Origin: Neodiprion pinetum
Lineage: Eukaryota > Arthropoda > Insecta > Hymenoptera > Diprionidae
Direction: 5' to 3'
Length of the DNA stretch: 64,000 nucleotides
NCBI RefSeq assembly: GCF_021155775.2
Contig: NC_060233.1
Location: 36,487,077-36,551,076 of the forward strand
The position numbers and the translations under genes are program-made. Under the pieces are notes generated by a model, which did no database searches, was not told where the DNA came from, and was given only the letters and a program-made list of their open reading frames with translations. Positions 47,837 through 61,597 of the stretch are shown piece after piece. Numbering within the stretch: the first letter of the stretch is position 1; the number at the start of each line of letters is the position of its first letter.

Positions 47837-49856
47837 GTTTCAAAGTGTTGTGACTATTATGGTAGAATACATGTTGCCAACCATAATAAGTGATGTAATT
47901 TAACTCCCTATTGAGTGGTATTTTAACACTATTTGTATCAATCACTGCAATATCGTACTAACTATGCATTTTATTATATCGACAGACATAAATATATATT
48001 ATGTAATAGAATATAACAATATACGATTCTGCTATCAGTGCTTCACGCCGTAAATTGGACCCCAACACATAACTTGTCGGTACACATAAGTATAACAATA
48101 GACCATCTTGCGACGCACAGACTGTATAGTTGACATTTTTTTTCTCTTTTGAAGTAAATATATTGTATACTATGGAATGGAACTTATCAATTTTTCTTCT
48201 TATTTCTGTTTCATATAACATGGCCCTATATGCTATATTCCAAGATATTATAATTATCTTTATTTTTTAAGAATATTTATGTATTACACGCGCATGTTGT
48301 ACGAAAAAAGAGATTACCTAACTGATAATATATTCATGCATATTGTGTCACAGGACAAACGTATTGCATGCTCGTTAATATCGCCCAAAGAAAAGTAATC
48401 GAATCGCTTTTGCCAATTTAAAATTCGTCTTCTTTTCGGGTGTTTGACAATTTCTATTTTTTTTCTCAAATAATTGGTTCCACTTATATATTAATGGAAA
48501 ATGGATAATCGTTACATATTATGTACAGAAATTGCTTACATGCAATTCAGTTCACGAATAATCGAGTTTTAGCACATTGGATATAATTTTTTTTAGAGGG
48601 TATGAAAAACTGGTGGTAGCTGTGTAATGTATTTCGATGAATATGTTAAGTTTCAATGCATTGCTTGTACAACTTGCTACTAATTTCGTAAGTATAAACC
48701 TAAATATTTTGAATGCTAAACAGTTTAGTTTTTTTTTCTTCAAGTTTTCGTTTTCAAGTCTGTTACTTAATTGAGAATGATAACGAACTATATAACTCTA
48801 TAGTTATTCAATCACAAACTTAACTTATAGTTTTCAGTAACACCTAATCTTTGTAAGTCAAAAAATGTATAACTTAAAATTTATACTTGTCTTATTTCAA
48901 GCATGCCGCTGCTATCAATTGCAACTTCATATAATGTTTCAATCATCCGGTATTTTACCCCTTTAAATACTATAGCAACACAATTAAGTTATCTTGTTGT
49001 ATATACGCATACCTACACACACATCTCTTATGAATACACATATGTATACCTTTTCTATTCATTGTGATTTATGTAGGTATGGGTATTGCACACATTCATC
49101 TATGTTAACAGGATTTTTTCAACTCTTTTAATATATACAAACATCAAAAGCTAGCAACAATTCAGGCCTTGTTTGTAACAGGATAAATTCGCAAAATGCG
49201 TTTAAAAATCCTTCCTACCGAGTGATTCCGAATTTGTGCATCGAGATGTTTTGCCAGTCGTTTGCCGTGAGGATCACGCGATTTTCTACTCTTTTGAAAA
49301 AACTCACAGCTACATATTAGACACAGAGACATCCTTCACCTGATGATTATAAAATATAAGTCACAAACAATACTTAGATAATAGATACAAAAAAATATAT
49401 GATTCTAGGCTACATTAAAGACCAAATCACTATCGAGAACACATACTAGAAATCACCCTAAATACTGATATCAATTGGGTGGCACAAACCATCTATAGCG
49501 CAAAGTCAATAAATTTCTTTACTTTTTCAATGATTAATGCGTTACTTTTTTAATTCGAGTCCTTATATAATTCCAACAGTAGTCAAATTAGAAACTGAAA
49601 TCAATCATGGAATCGATACCTGATGGACACAGAATTTCATACATAGAAATATGATAAAAGCAAAACCGAATACTGTGTACTGTCTGAAATCGAACTCATT
49701 GCCATGTAAAAACCAGTAACTATAGAAATATGCTTTAGATATCTCCGAATATGTTACATTGTAAACATTTCATTATTGAACTAGGCAATGTGATAAACAA
49801 TAAGTATAGATATCCTAATCTATATCATATCTGAACCTCAAACTCTTACATCTTGA
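47837..49856. other. Convergent spacer between the TPR gene and NECAP
   Basis: Very AT-rich 3' UTRs and spacer with no supported gene; only short random ORFs. Confidence 0.4.
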
Positions 49857-50940
49857 TTAGAATTGTACCCAGCTGGCATTCGTTGCGGTTGCAACGGACC
49901 CAGAAGCCGGTGGTTGTTGAGTTGCACTTGCAAATTCTCCCCATTCAGAAGCAGTCTGAGCAGGTTGATTTGGCTGCGTTTGGAACGATCTGTGAGCTGG
50001 TGAAGAGGTTGGGGTTCTCGCTGGAGGTGGGGCTATTTTTACGCCACCAGGGGGTGGAGGTAAACCAAGCGCTGCGTTTCCACGAGACTTGGATTTTGAG
50101 GAAACCTCGCTGCCATCTTTTTTCTTCAAGAGAAAGTGAAATTTTTTGTAAGGTGAAAACTTAGTGAATTAATAAAATAATAACAATAACATACAGTAAT
50201 TTTCATGTTGATTTTTATCGTCTCTCCCTCTTTGAACCTAAGATCCAACTCCTGCTTTGGAACATCTTTTTCCTTTTCAATCTGATCTCGGTTCTTCAGC
50301 CACTTGAAGTGATCTTGAAGAGCAACGTTTAGATCAAAACTGTCCGATCTGTCTAGGAATCCAACTCCAATGAACGCGGATCTTCCGTTGTCGTCTTGTA
50401 TTCTTAGTACAAAATATCTCGAAGAATCTGTAACTGGTTCAACCGCAATACCAGGATACGTATCGATTGGACATTTAGCAAACAGCTCTCCAGAAACTTT
50501 GTCTTCGAGTTTAATGGTAACGGCATCACCTTGCGATACCAGTCGCATTCGTCCTGTCCACGACGGCTCCTCAAGATTCCAATCAGCTGCTCTATTTGTG
50601 AATAATAAGGATTGTAATCAGAATGTTGTAAAATAAACTTTGATTTAGATGCGAATGAATAAATAAATATACTTTATATTTAGCGAATTCGCGAATTTTT
50701 ATTAAATTTTGACGTATTAATAGAGATTGTGTTAGGCTGAACTTTCTTCCTACAAATAAGGGAAATGACAGACAGTAAAAAATTATTGCGTCAAATAGGT
50801 CAATTGCAATAGAAATTGGGTGTTAAAAATTTTGTCAATAAAAGCTGGTCTTACCGATAACCCCTATTCGTTGACCTTGGTGGAATTTTAAAGACGAATA
50901 CTTCAGATTTAACAAGCAAAATACTCTCGTACGTTTCCAT
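49857..50940 (-). CDS. NECAP: NECAP (adaptin ear-binding coat-associated protein)
   Basis: Three exons, 50940-50855, 50591-50195 and 50123-49857, give 249 residues. The first ~130 residues form the PH-like NECAP domain (METYESILLVKSEVFVFKIP, ADWNLEEPSWTGRMR, GRSAFIGVGFLDRSDSFD). A proline-rich linker (LPPPPGGVKIAPPP) leads to a C-terminal WVQF, preceded by WGEF; both fit the WxxF motif that binds AP-2 alpha-ear. NECAP acts with AP-2 in clathrin-mediated endocytosis. The size equals the usual family length. The gene is head-to-head with TRMT10A, 760 bases apart. Confidence 0.95.
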
Positions 50941-51700
50941 CACGAGCGAAATGTTTCAATAGTCAGGTTTCACCTAAATTTCAATCCAGACTTGACACGA
51001 GTACGTTTTGACAACTCGTTTACACACTGACAAATCTCCGGCGTGATGCGATTAACTTTATCTCGAGTCACGCCTCCTCCGCCCACGCACCTTCCGTTGT
51101 GTGTTTGGCTATAGATGTAGCGTTCCGTTATAATTCCGTTGGACAACATAGACAGGAGATTGAAGATAATCAATGAGGCGTATGAGCTGTTTTCTGCTGT
51201 TTCGAAATTATACGTATATCGGAAAGAAAATGATTTTTATCCATTATTAGTATGAAATTGTCGAGAAACCGTAAATTTCGATACACTAAAAGTAAAAGGA
51301 TCAATAAACCTTCTATATTTAGATAATTTTTGTTTCACTTGAGGTCGCAACATAAATCTCGCTCACTGGGTAAATTCCAAAAATTCTTTTATATCTACTT
51401 ATTACTAGTGCTAAATAACAAAGGTGACATACGTACGAATATAATAATATAATACTAAAGTCTGATTGTTTACATCATTTACATATAATATGGTTGGTGC
51501 CAGTAGCTTGGTGCGGCAAACTTTTCAGCAAAACTCACATGATATCATTCTAGGAACTTTTGTCTGACCATGCGCAGGAAGTTTAGTTACCTGGAATCAG
51601 AGTCAAATTGTGGTTAAATTCAATTTAACTAACCTCGACAAATAGCATGGCCCAAGTAAGGTTAAGTTTTAACGAACAAATAACAGTGTGAGCCAACAGA
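50941..51700. promoter_or_regulatory. Divergent promoter interval NECAP / TRMT10A
   Basis: 760 bases between two opposing start codons with no other ORF of note. A GC-richer patch (ACGCCTCCTCCGCCCACGC) is at about 51068-51086. A shared bidirectional promoter is an inference from spacing. Confidence 0.4.
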
Positions 51701-53155
51701 ATGGAAGGCACGGAAATGGTATGTGATAGTAGTGTGGAGAAGATTGAATCGGTGGCTGATTTGAGCACCGAAATATCGAATTCTGATAAAGTTGACGCCG
51801 ACGACAAAGTCGCGCTAAATTTATTGAGCAAGAGTCAATTGAAAAAGATTAAAAAGAAGGAGAAATGGCTTGAAAGAAAAGTTGAAAAAAGGTGCAGTAA
51901 TTTGTGGAACATAGGTGACATCAGTACTAAATACTATATTAATTGCCAACTTACACTTTCTCTACATATTCAGGCAGAATGAACGAGCCAAGGCGAAGAA
52001 GAGGCGTGCGATTGCACGGGCCAATAATATAGATTTGGGCCCATCGCGTAAAGCATTGAAGAAGTCTACGATGGCTGACAGCAGTTGCAAACTTACAGTG
52101 ACTATAGACTTGTCATTTGATGAATTAATGATAGACAAAGATATTGCCAAACTTATTAAACAAATATTAAGGTGCTATACACTAAACAGGCGAGCGTCAG
52201 CTCCGATGCAATTTTCATTGACTAGTTTCAATGGGAAATCAAAACAAGAAATGGCCAAACATAATGGATACGAACATTGGGATGTGAGCGAGATGAGATA
52301 TTTCCTTAATAAAAATAATATTCACACTAACATTAACCAATTGTCTTCAACTATTGCAGGTTCAATTTTACTCCGAGTCATATTTGAACAAGTATCCAAA
52401 AGACAAGATAATTTACCTCACTAGTGAATCAGAAAATGTTATTGAATGCTTGGACTTTGACTGCATCTATGTTATTGGTGGCCTTGTAGACCATAACTCT
52501 CAAAAGGTGCTGTTCAGATCTTCAAATTTGACATATCAAATTGACATAACAATTTAGGGAATAAATTTATTTTGGATATGAGGATTAATTAATACAGAGC
52601 ACCGAATAAAAGTATTAACTCTTTTGTTGCGATAAATATGTGGTAAATCTTGTGTGTCACTTTTGTTGCTTTTCTGAGAGTCATAGAGATATTACAAACT
52701 CTGCAATTGATAATTTTTTTTCTTATTATGACTTTACCACATATTTCAAATACTCCATGCAGGGATATTGTTACAACCTTGCTGTAAAAAAGGGAATAAG
52801 ACACGGGCAGCTGCCATTAGCAAAATTCTTACAAATGAAAGCTAGAAAAGTTTTAACTGTTGATCATGGTAAGTGAGATGGATGATTATTTAAGTCAAAT
52901 TATTAGGTTTCTATTTGGCCAGTGCGCATTACTAACAAATGATTATTATTTTCAGTTTTTGAAATACTGCTCAGAGTCACTGAAGGTAAAACTTGGCAGG
53001 AAGCGTTTTTGCAAGTATTACCGGAGCGAAAAAATGCCCAACCTGTATCAAAGGGTTCAAGTGATGCTTTAGAAATTATGAAAGATATCATTAAAAGTGA
53101 CTTAGAAGAGAGCAGTGATCGCTATACAAGTGAACAACTCAAAGATTCTGCGTGA
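51701..53155 (+). CDS. TRMT10A: tRNA (guanine-9-N1)-methyltransferase, TRMT10A type
   Basis: Five exons join in phase: 51701-51891, 51974-52283, 52360-52506, 52763-52868 and 52956-53155 (317 residues). The N-terminal third is lysine-rich (SQLKKIKKKEKW, RAKAKKRRAIARANN). The SPOUT methyltransferase domain follows: LTVTIDLSFDELM, IIYLTSESEN, the knot-forming IYVIGGLVDHN, then GIRHGQLPLAKFL and LTVDHVFEIL. TRMT10A methylates N1 of guanosine 9 in tRNAs using S-adenosylmethionine. Key family motifs are present and there is no frame break. Distinguishing TRMT10A from TRMT10B needs a tree. Confidence 0.93.
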
Positions 53156-53247
53156 CAAACGTTCATCGAAAGCTAAATGAAAACTTAAATCTGAGGCCGT
53201 CGAAGTAAATAGAGATGCAATACTTATGAAATATCACTGAGTTTAAA

Positions 53248-53253
53248 AATAAA
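53248..53253 (+). promoter_or_regulatory. Poly(A) signal of TRMT10A
   Basis: AATAAA about 95 bases after the stop codon. Confidence 0.5.
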
Positions 53254-54772
53254 ACACCGTTGGAAATACTGCATAGGATACAAATTAAATGCATCATGAT
53301 GACTCTAGTCCGAGGATGACAGCAAGAAAACAAATAAATTATTCAAGGTATGCAATTTAAGATTCTTTACTTGAAATGTGATTGAGGCAGTTAGTTTGTA
53401 GATGAATTTTTCCTGATTATCACATATGGCAAGTAACGGTTTTGGAATATAATACTATTAAGATATGTATTTATTATTTCAAAATTACGAGAATCATACA
53501 TAAAGCAAATTCGTTTTGTTTAGTGTAGTTATGATTCACTGCTTATCATAATAAGTACATATGTGGGTAAATAAATAAATTTCGGCTATTTATGTACCAA
53601 TTGTACAGACTCAACCGAACAAAATTGTTCAATAAGATCATTACTTGTTTTGTTCAGCCTGTACTATTGTAAACATTCTTTTCTCGCGTTTATGGATTTT
53701 TTTTTCATGAAGTCATAAGATGATAAAACCACTTATGATATCACGATTCTCAATACCATCCATTTACGAAAACCTAATAGGTTTTGTCAGAGAAAACTTA
53801 GTTCAACTGTAATATTTGAGTGTGGATAATTTATGCACGCTACAGAGGTTCTCAAAAATATGATACGTAAGTATGTATGGCTCTTGTACACAAGTTTTTC
53901 TTCTCGAATTAATTACTATTTAAAACGGTCACTATTACAATAGTCGCCGTCTGTGAATTGATATCAATAACCTGTTTCAGTTTTGAAATATATTTCTATT
54001 CGGTCACAGTTGTCGAAAAATTTAGTTGAGTCTCATTAAGATGTCTGCAGTTGACCTGCTGTACTCCAAAATTTCAGAAATAGTCTATCTTTCCTTGTTT
54101 TTGATCCACTTCTATTCTCACAATTTTGTTCAAGTTGAGTGGTTGACATAAATTATTAGATAAAATAATTGCGATTTCTTGCATCACAAAACCCATGTCC
54201 ACATCTATACTTTAAGAATAAAATTGCCATTGATGTACATTATAATCAAGATCTGAAAATATCTGTAATATCATATAATAATTAAGGAACCCAATTCATT
54301 GCTAAATTTTATTGCAAATTTTCGAAACAAGCATGACACATATCTGAGTCTTGCCTGTTATATTTGTAATAATAATTATATCAAAATTATTATATCCACC
54401 TGTTAAAATCTACCTTCTTGTGTCTAAGAATAATCACACCACTTTGATATTACCAAGAACCAGTTAACCGTATCCCAACCAATATCTGTAATCACATCTT
54501 TTACATTGAACAAAGTAATTCAAGAATTATATACCCGTATATTTGGTTATAATATTCATTATTTTGAATTCAAAATTAATCTTTTTTTACGTACTGTGTA
54601 TTATAAATTGAAGTAAAATCCAGCATTCATCATTTTTACTTACTGTGTATTGTAAATTCAAGTAAAAGCCAACATTCATCATTTTCACAGCCAAATCAGG
54701 TAAATGGTGTGATTGATTCAGATGCGAGATATTATCAATTGTTATATATTACACAAAATTTATGTCAAACCT
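53254..54772. other. Convergent spacer TRMT10A / RETREG
   Basis: AT-rich 3' flanks without a supported gene. It holds a 49-bp tandem duplication at 54585-54684 (ACTGTGTATT.TAAATT.AAGTAAAA.CCA.CATTCATC twice). Confidence 0.4.
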
Positions 54773-57182
54773 CTAAACGTTCTTGACATTTACAACTTCA
54801 CGAGTGTCAATTATTTCAAATTCGCTGTCGCTGTCGTCGCTATGTTGAGAAATTTTCTGTGGCTGAAGTTCGGCTTCTTCCTCAGATGATGACCCTCTTT
54901 CAAAATGACCACTTTGGAACTTAATGCCATCAACTTCAACATCGTCGGTACTTAATTCCAATTCGGACAGTTCCAAACCGTCCGTGCTACCGTCTTCATG
55001 GGAAGGCATTCTTAGACCAACCAATTCTTTGTCATTAAGAGGATCTGTGAGTGAAATTACTATATAAGATACTAGAAAACTATCTCGGAGTTAAAGTATC
55101 AGTAATGTGAAAAAATGACTTCAACCCTCAGCAGTGTTGCTATTGTTACAAATCAAAGTGTGAAAACTGTACCAATTTGATTTTCCACTGACAAACTAGT
55201 CGGTGTAAGACTTTGATCCCCACTTTCTCCTGCTCGCTTTAACACTTGTAAGTTATCTTCTGTAACCGCAGGTAGAAACTCTTCTATTTCGCTATCCCAT
55301 TCTGTAAGAATAATTCTTCAGATTAATGCTTGGTAAATACAGAGTTAGTTCCTCAAAAATTTTAACACTCTATCCAAAACAGCTGCAATTTATCTTGATC
55401 AAGTCTCACTTGTCATTCACCTTTAGACGTCATAACTTTGCACGGTATATGCAAAAGAATCCCAGGTCCTACTAAGATACTCATTAAAATTGTGTAAGCT
55501 AAAAGTGTCCCAGAAATTGCTCGTCCTGTCAGCCAGAGACCCAACGAAACTGCACAAGTAGAAGCGCAGAACTGAAGGGAAAAGGAAAGGCCATAATAGA
55601 AAATACTTATTTTTATATCATTCAACAGCTATAGATAAGATTAAAATAAATTTGGCATGTGAATTGAAGGAACGCGATTAAACTCAAATAAGTAAAAATA
55701 ATGATGTAATATTTATTAAATGAAAACATCCTACCACTCCTGGCTGTTGTTTGCGCAATTGCTTGAGGTTGTCAACACCAGACTTTAGCTGACGAACTAT
55801 TTTGTTCAGCTGCTCTGACTTGACATGTGGGCTGTAAACACATGATTTGTTATCTGGGTTATTTATCATTATCGAATAACCAAAAATTTTACATTGAAGA
55901 AAATCTCTTACCGATGAATCCATGCAAATGTGAAATGTCAAAAGCAATAACTTACGTCGCTACAGTTGGTGATTTATTATCCTTTTGGGCCTGTGTCTCA
56001 AGGGTGCTGTAGCAGAGGACCACGACTAGCGCAGCACTGCTGGCTGCCGCAAAACCGCGAACCTCCAATACGACAATTCCCCTGAAAAAATTGAGATAAA
56101 TAAATGTATAACTGTTCGTAGTTATGCTAAAATATCGAAGATCATAGTTTTTTGATTGTTATGTTCGGTAACAGGTAAAAATTTGTAATTAGACTTATAA
56201 TGAGTCAAAGGTTCAATAAAATGTTCTATCAATTGAAAAAAACAAGTTTGTGTATCACCACTACAGATAAGATCTGATTTATCTTCCAGCGTCACTTCCT
56301 GAATACTGGTCGCACAGAATTGAGTACAATCATGTGTTCATATCAGTAAAAAAAAAACAGATTATACATATTCAAGGCTGAATAATACATTGCAATAGTA
56401 TCTCATTAAAGTTTATATACAAATTCATACTGTCTTCCGATAGCTTGTTGTGAACATCTACGCTGTGAACAGCTGATAATTAATACATTACATTCTACAG
56501 AGTTAGACTGTATAGGTAAAGTTCATTTGCTCATATGTACACATACGACGTTGAAACAAATTTACGGCAATAGCTATGTTTCACCATCAAATTTCAATAC
56601 CTCTACTTTACCATGTTACAAAATCAATTTTTAGTTAAGAAGAAAGACGCCAGCAGACCGAGAGTTATAATTTATTTTCATATGAGAAAAATTAATTTTT
56701 TACTCTTACAATATTCGATTCATTAACTTGTATGATTTTATATGATTCTGCAAATTTTAAATTCTCATTGTTATCGCTAGAAACATTTTTAGAGGTATAA
56801 ACAGAAAATGTTGAAAAAGGTGGCACGACGTGTTAGCTTCTTTTGTGATCATATAAATTGCAAATCAATTTTTATGAGAGTATGGTAAATTTAGTATGCG
56901 ATAAAAAGAAAAAGAGAAAAAATGTTCAGCCAACGGGTAATATCGTGCAACTTACCAGAACAATAAATTGAAGACAATGACGACAGAAATACTATTCACT
57001 GAATTCTCCCAGAGCAAAATGCTTTCCAGAATTGTTAAAAATCTGTTGGACGTGTTAAAGTTGTACTTAACGTCTCCGGGACGATTATTTTCGGACGTAC
57101 TTTCGTCGTATTTTTCGGGGACATTTTCCTTCTCCCGAAGCCTCCAACGAAAATAATACGCGATGTTAGTTAATTTCTCCAT
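54773..57182 (-). CDS. RETREG: Reticulophagy regulator (RETREG/FAM134), ER-phagy receptor
   Basis: Six exons in phase: 57182-56956, 56081-55956, 55831-55735, 55571-55421, 55301-55173 and 55044-54773 (333 residues). Two hydrophobic hairpins form a reticulon-like domain: ILLWENSVNSISVVIVFNLLFW then GIVVLEVRGFAAASSAALVVV, and later LGLWLTGRAISGTLLAYTIL with SILVGPGILLHIP. An acidic, Ser-rich tail follows (DGLELSELELSTDD). Near the end SEFEIID provides a canonical LC3-interacting region, FEII at 319-322, flanked by acidic residues. FAM134 proteins curve ER membranes and link them to Atg8 proteins for selective ER autophagy. The LIR and hairpins make the call strong; which RETREG paralog it is cannot be told. 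Confidence 0.9.
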
Positions 57183-58200
57183 GACTTGATGAAAAAAAAA
57201 CCTCCTAAATGATTTATCAGTTATTGTTTTTAACCAGCATGGCACTGTTAAAAACTCGTCTCCGTATTATTTTTAGCGCGTGACAACGAAATTTTGCGAC
57301 AGTCAGGCACACACCCCCACTTTGTTGTGTTCTACCTTCGATCTATTCGGTAGAAATTTTCTCCGTCTTCTATTCTATTTTATTCCTAACACACGAGAGT
57401 TTGTCCCCGTCGACAACCGCAACAGTAAGATCTCCGATAATCGCTGCGCAATAGAAGCTCACGTCAAGCCCTAAACGCGTAATAGTATCTTCGCAATCCT
57501 TAGGACTGCGTAGGTCTCAACTACGTTTTCGCACTAATGGTTCGTGAAAATTGCGATGTTTGCCTACAGCGAAGCTGATGTTGGGAACCATGTGGTTCAC
57601 CCCCACCACCTCGCAACGTTCAACCGTCCTTCTCCGACCTGGATATTCCCCATGCTGTTCTCTCCGTCTGGTGCATTCGCGTACCTTCCTTTCTCTGCTG
57701 GAGCGCTTTAAATATATCTATCCTTTTTAAATTACGTAAACCGTATTTATCACATTTCTTCTCTTTGTTCCCAACTATGTACATTTACATCCAAATCTCA
57801 ACCCGATCCAGGCCAAATAACGGAGCTTCTATACCGTACGAATCAATACGGTACATCGATTATAAATTTTAATTTTATTCACAGTTTTCAATTGACGTTT
57901 TACCAAAATTTGTTAAGTCATTAGCGTTATTCTGCACATTTGTGCGTACCTATACGTACATATTGGGAACGTAAGTTGCCTGTCCCTTCCGCTCATGCGT
58001 CCCGGGCGCATTAACCCATGATTCTTTTATCAATACGATACCTCGACATTCCATCGACTATCGACCTAAAACTAGGCATCTGGACTATCGATATCTAGCT
58101 GCGTGTCGAGAGCGTTACGTTCGGTTTTGTAACGAAGCGGCATAACCTCCAAAACTGAACGAGACACATAACCTGTGATTTTCTATGTTGTTCGGTAAAA
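57183..58200. promoter_or_regulatory. Divergent promoter interval RETREG / LSm2
   Basis: About 1 kb between opposing start codons. It is locally GC-richer and contains only a spurious 64-codon ORF. Shared promoter function is inferred from arrangement. Confidence 0.35.
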
Positions 58201-59266
58201 ATGGTTAGCGAAATATTTAAAAACGTCTTTGTATATTATATACAGTTGAGGGGTTATAATATTGGTCTTATTTCTTCTCTTTTACAGTTATTCTATTCGT
58301 TTTTCAAATCTTTGGTCGGGAAGGACGTCGTAGTGGAGTTGAAAAATGACCTGAGGTAACGTAAATATGCAACAATAAATCGTAAACATTCTCCGCATAA
58401 TCTGCCGTGGTTAAATATACTTCCATTCAGTATTCGAGATTCGGAAGATACGGAGAAATTCAACAACGTCAATGGTCCACATACATGTACTTGAATAAAT
58501 ATGAATACAAATTCCGGGTTTGCAGATAGTCAGTGTTCTCAGTTTGTTGTCACTCGGTTCTCAAACTTGTCATTTGAGCTTTATTCGTTTTATTTGAGTT
58601 GTGAGAGTTATTTCTATTGTTGTTATCATACGATATGTTTGAAAGCTCCAATTACAATTTTCAAATGTTACAAGTTTTTTTTCTGTATCCATTCTAAGTT
58701 AACAAGCAATCCTGTTCACTTTTCTGACCGATTGTAACTCAGTCCATTTTTTCATTTCTGTCTGCAATCTAAATATTGATCAAACTTGCATTATGTATTA
58801 TTCTTAGTCAGCTTTTGCAAATACCAATTACTCACCGTTGTTATTATTATATTTTCAGTATTTGTGGTACCTTACACTCTGTGGACCAGTATCTGAACAT
58901 CAAGCTCACAGACATCAGTGTGACGGATCCAGATAAATATCCTCACATGGTTTGTAAAGTTACCACATGTTGATCAGTAATGCATGTTATAAGAAACTAT
59001 AATCCGGCGAAGCCAGTACACAATAACACGTATTAAACATTTACTTGAATTATTCTATGTCTGGAGATATCCTACTTTTCTTAATTTTGTGATTCGGCAG
59101 TACAGAATTACTTGATCCAATTTTTGGTCGTCTGTTACAGTTGTCAGTGAAAAACTGTTTCATTCGTGGTTCTGTAGTGAGGTACGTTCAACTTCCTGGA
59201 GACGAGGTTGATACACAGCTTTTGCAAGATGCTGCACGGAAAGAGGCAGCTGTACAAACCCGATAA
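58201..59266 (+). CDS. LSM2: U6 snRNA-associated Sm-like protein LSm2
   Basis: Four coding exons: 58201-58203 (only the ATG), 58288-58355, 58859-58949 and 59141-59266. Together they give 95 residues, the same length as human LSm2. Sm motif 1 (FFKSLVGKDVVVELKND, then GTLHSVDQYLNIKL) and Sm motif 2 (NCFIRGSVVRYVQL) are complete. LSm2 is part of the LSm2-8 ring on U6 snRNA 3' ends and the cytoplasmic LSm1-7 decay ring. The start exon consists of a single codon, which automated finders can miss; the frame starts cleanly with M-LFYSFFK after splicing. Confidence 0.95.
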
Positions 59267-59477
59267 CAAATCAGTACCAGTAATGCTTACATGTATGTTA
59301 CGATTTACAATAAGACGTATTATAGACCGTTATGTTCAGTACGGTTTGATTGATAAAGTTTAATTTATTTAAATTTAATTTACGAAACGGGTGTTTATTC
59401 ACGTTTGTAACAAATCACTGAATCTGTTGTCAACGGTTTGGCGAAAGTTCAAAGCAACATGATTGTAAGAAACTACA

Positions 59478-59483
59478 AATAAA
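59478..59483 (+). promoter_or_regulatory. Poly(A) signal of LSm2
   Basis: AATAAA about 210 bases after the LSm2 stop. Confidence 0.45.
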
Positions 59484-60311
59484 ACCTATTTTGTACAAAT
59501 AGCAGATGGCAATTTTTTTGCGAATTTTTGGATCTTTAATAACATGAGAAATTGAACGATTATTTTGTGTAATTATTTATCCCATACGTGCTTGAGGTAC
59601 AGTGTTATGTCATTTTATTCGGGATTTGTTGCCAAGAGAATTTTTGAATTTACGTATCTATTGCTAATCAGGTCGGGTTGAAAATAATTATTTTTTATAT
59701 CATTACTTCTGTCCAAAACCAAATAGAATCCTCCCATATTACAGTTTTTCGGTAACGATATTTGGTTTAGCAACTTTTTATTATTATAATATATTAAAGT
59801 ACACTTATTATTAAACGTAAATACAAATATTCTTCTACATCTCTTTTATTTGGTATCAATCTTCATATTTAAAACTGGAAATCGATGTTTCAACGAAGTA
59901 TATATATACGGTAAAACTAAAGCAACGGATTATTCTTTGGATTTAGCTATATACGATGAAATAAATATACGTAACTGGGTGATTAATTTTTTTTTTCAAT
60001 AAATTAAAATATATATAAGTAATCATAGTATTGGTTGATCAAAATAATCGGTATCTGAGAAGGAAGTAAGTTTAAAAATCAACAACTCGAACGACAGCAA
60101 TAATAGTTTACCAATTCTACGGGTCATCGAAGAAAACCTGACTAGAACAATATTACACAGCAGGTCGTTGAATCTCTACTCGTAAAAGGTACATCTACAT
60201 ACATGCGCGTACTTTGTTCGTTTCGTTTGAAAAATAATCTTCGAGTGAAATTCATTACGCGTAAGTTTCAGTTTAAGCTTGATCAAGCCCCAGGCTCCAA
60301 GGCTCAAACCC
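59484..60311. other. Convergent spacer LSm2 / Lmx1 with Lmx1 3' UTR
   Basis: AT-rich, no ORF supported. A minus-strand AATAAA (TTTATT on plus) at 59845-59850 could end the Lmx1 transcript. Confidence 0.4.
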
Positions 60312-61523
60312 CTACGCATGTTCGCCGCTAAAATAACTGCTTTGCATCATGAAGAGTTTGTCTATCGGATTATGCATCGCGGCGTGTAGGCTCTGGGAAA
60401 GTGTCGGCGCTTCGTGCGGGGGAGGTCCGTGATGGGAATGAGGCCCACCAGGATGACTCCCATCCGGGCCCCCGTTATCCCCATCCCCGATATCGAACCC
60501 GGCCTCGGTACCGTCCAGAGAAAGGTCACTGCTGCAGAAACTCTCGCCGGAATGTCCCGCGTATGTGTCTGAAACGCAGATGAGGAAAATATGCAAAATC
60601 GAAAACATCAGAGTATCTTGGTTGGTATTTAAAATCAGTCAACTGTAAGACAAGGTTCGATTTATTCGAGGTACTTCGCAGTGCGCTCATCCTCAGTGAA
60701 TTAACCCACAAAAAATAAACTGAGCCAACGATGCAAAGTGTATATCGAATAAAATAGTCTTCTCGAAGAAGGAAATGGGGAAGGAATTGAGAGCGAAGTT
60801 CGAGGATCGCGAGCGTCTGCACTAACGATGAGTGACATTTCCAGTCGTGTTTACTGCACGGTGCAATTTTTTATCGTTATCAGAAAAAATATATTTCAGA
60901 GTCAAAGATAAAAATGAGTTTTATAGCTGTAATCTGTAAATCTAGTATGGTATATATATGCATGTGTTAATATTCTCTTTGATCATGGTCCTTGTACCAT
61001 ATTGTCTTGTAACTATTGCGATAAATTGATGTTGTTGCAACAATAAATTGTTGTCAAGGCCTTGTTTAGCTGAAAAATGAAGGGAAATAAACAAACAGAT
61101 TCAATGTTGGAATAGTCAGAAAATGTAGTACTGGCAATTACAATCCGCGCTCTCAATAGTAATACCAGTACTAACAACAGTAATTTCCGCAGTATCGAAA
61201 CTGTTTCTGTGACGATATGTTTCCTGGTAGAATTTTCCATTAACTGCAAAAAATGAAGTTATTCTCGGCGCATGGACATTTCACATGTGAACGAAAGCTC
61301 GTGTCGGATCTGGTTGGGCAAAATTTGGGAAACGAAGGCGGCGGCGACGGTGAAGCGTCAACAACTTACCGTCGGGTGAGTAAGGGTTGTTGGGGTTGAG
61401 CGGCTGCGTGGCCGAAGGGAAGCTGGAAGAATCCCCGTCGCGCATGCTCAGCGCGTTCAAGTAATGACCTGTGAACGAGACGGCATAGAAGAAAGGTGAC
61501 AAACCCACACTGCGGAAGAGAGA

Positions 61524-61597
<74 letters not shown>

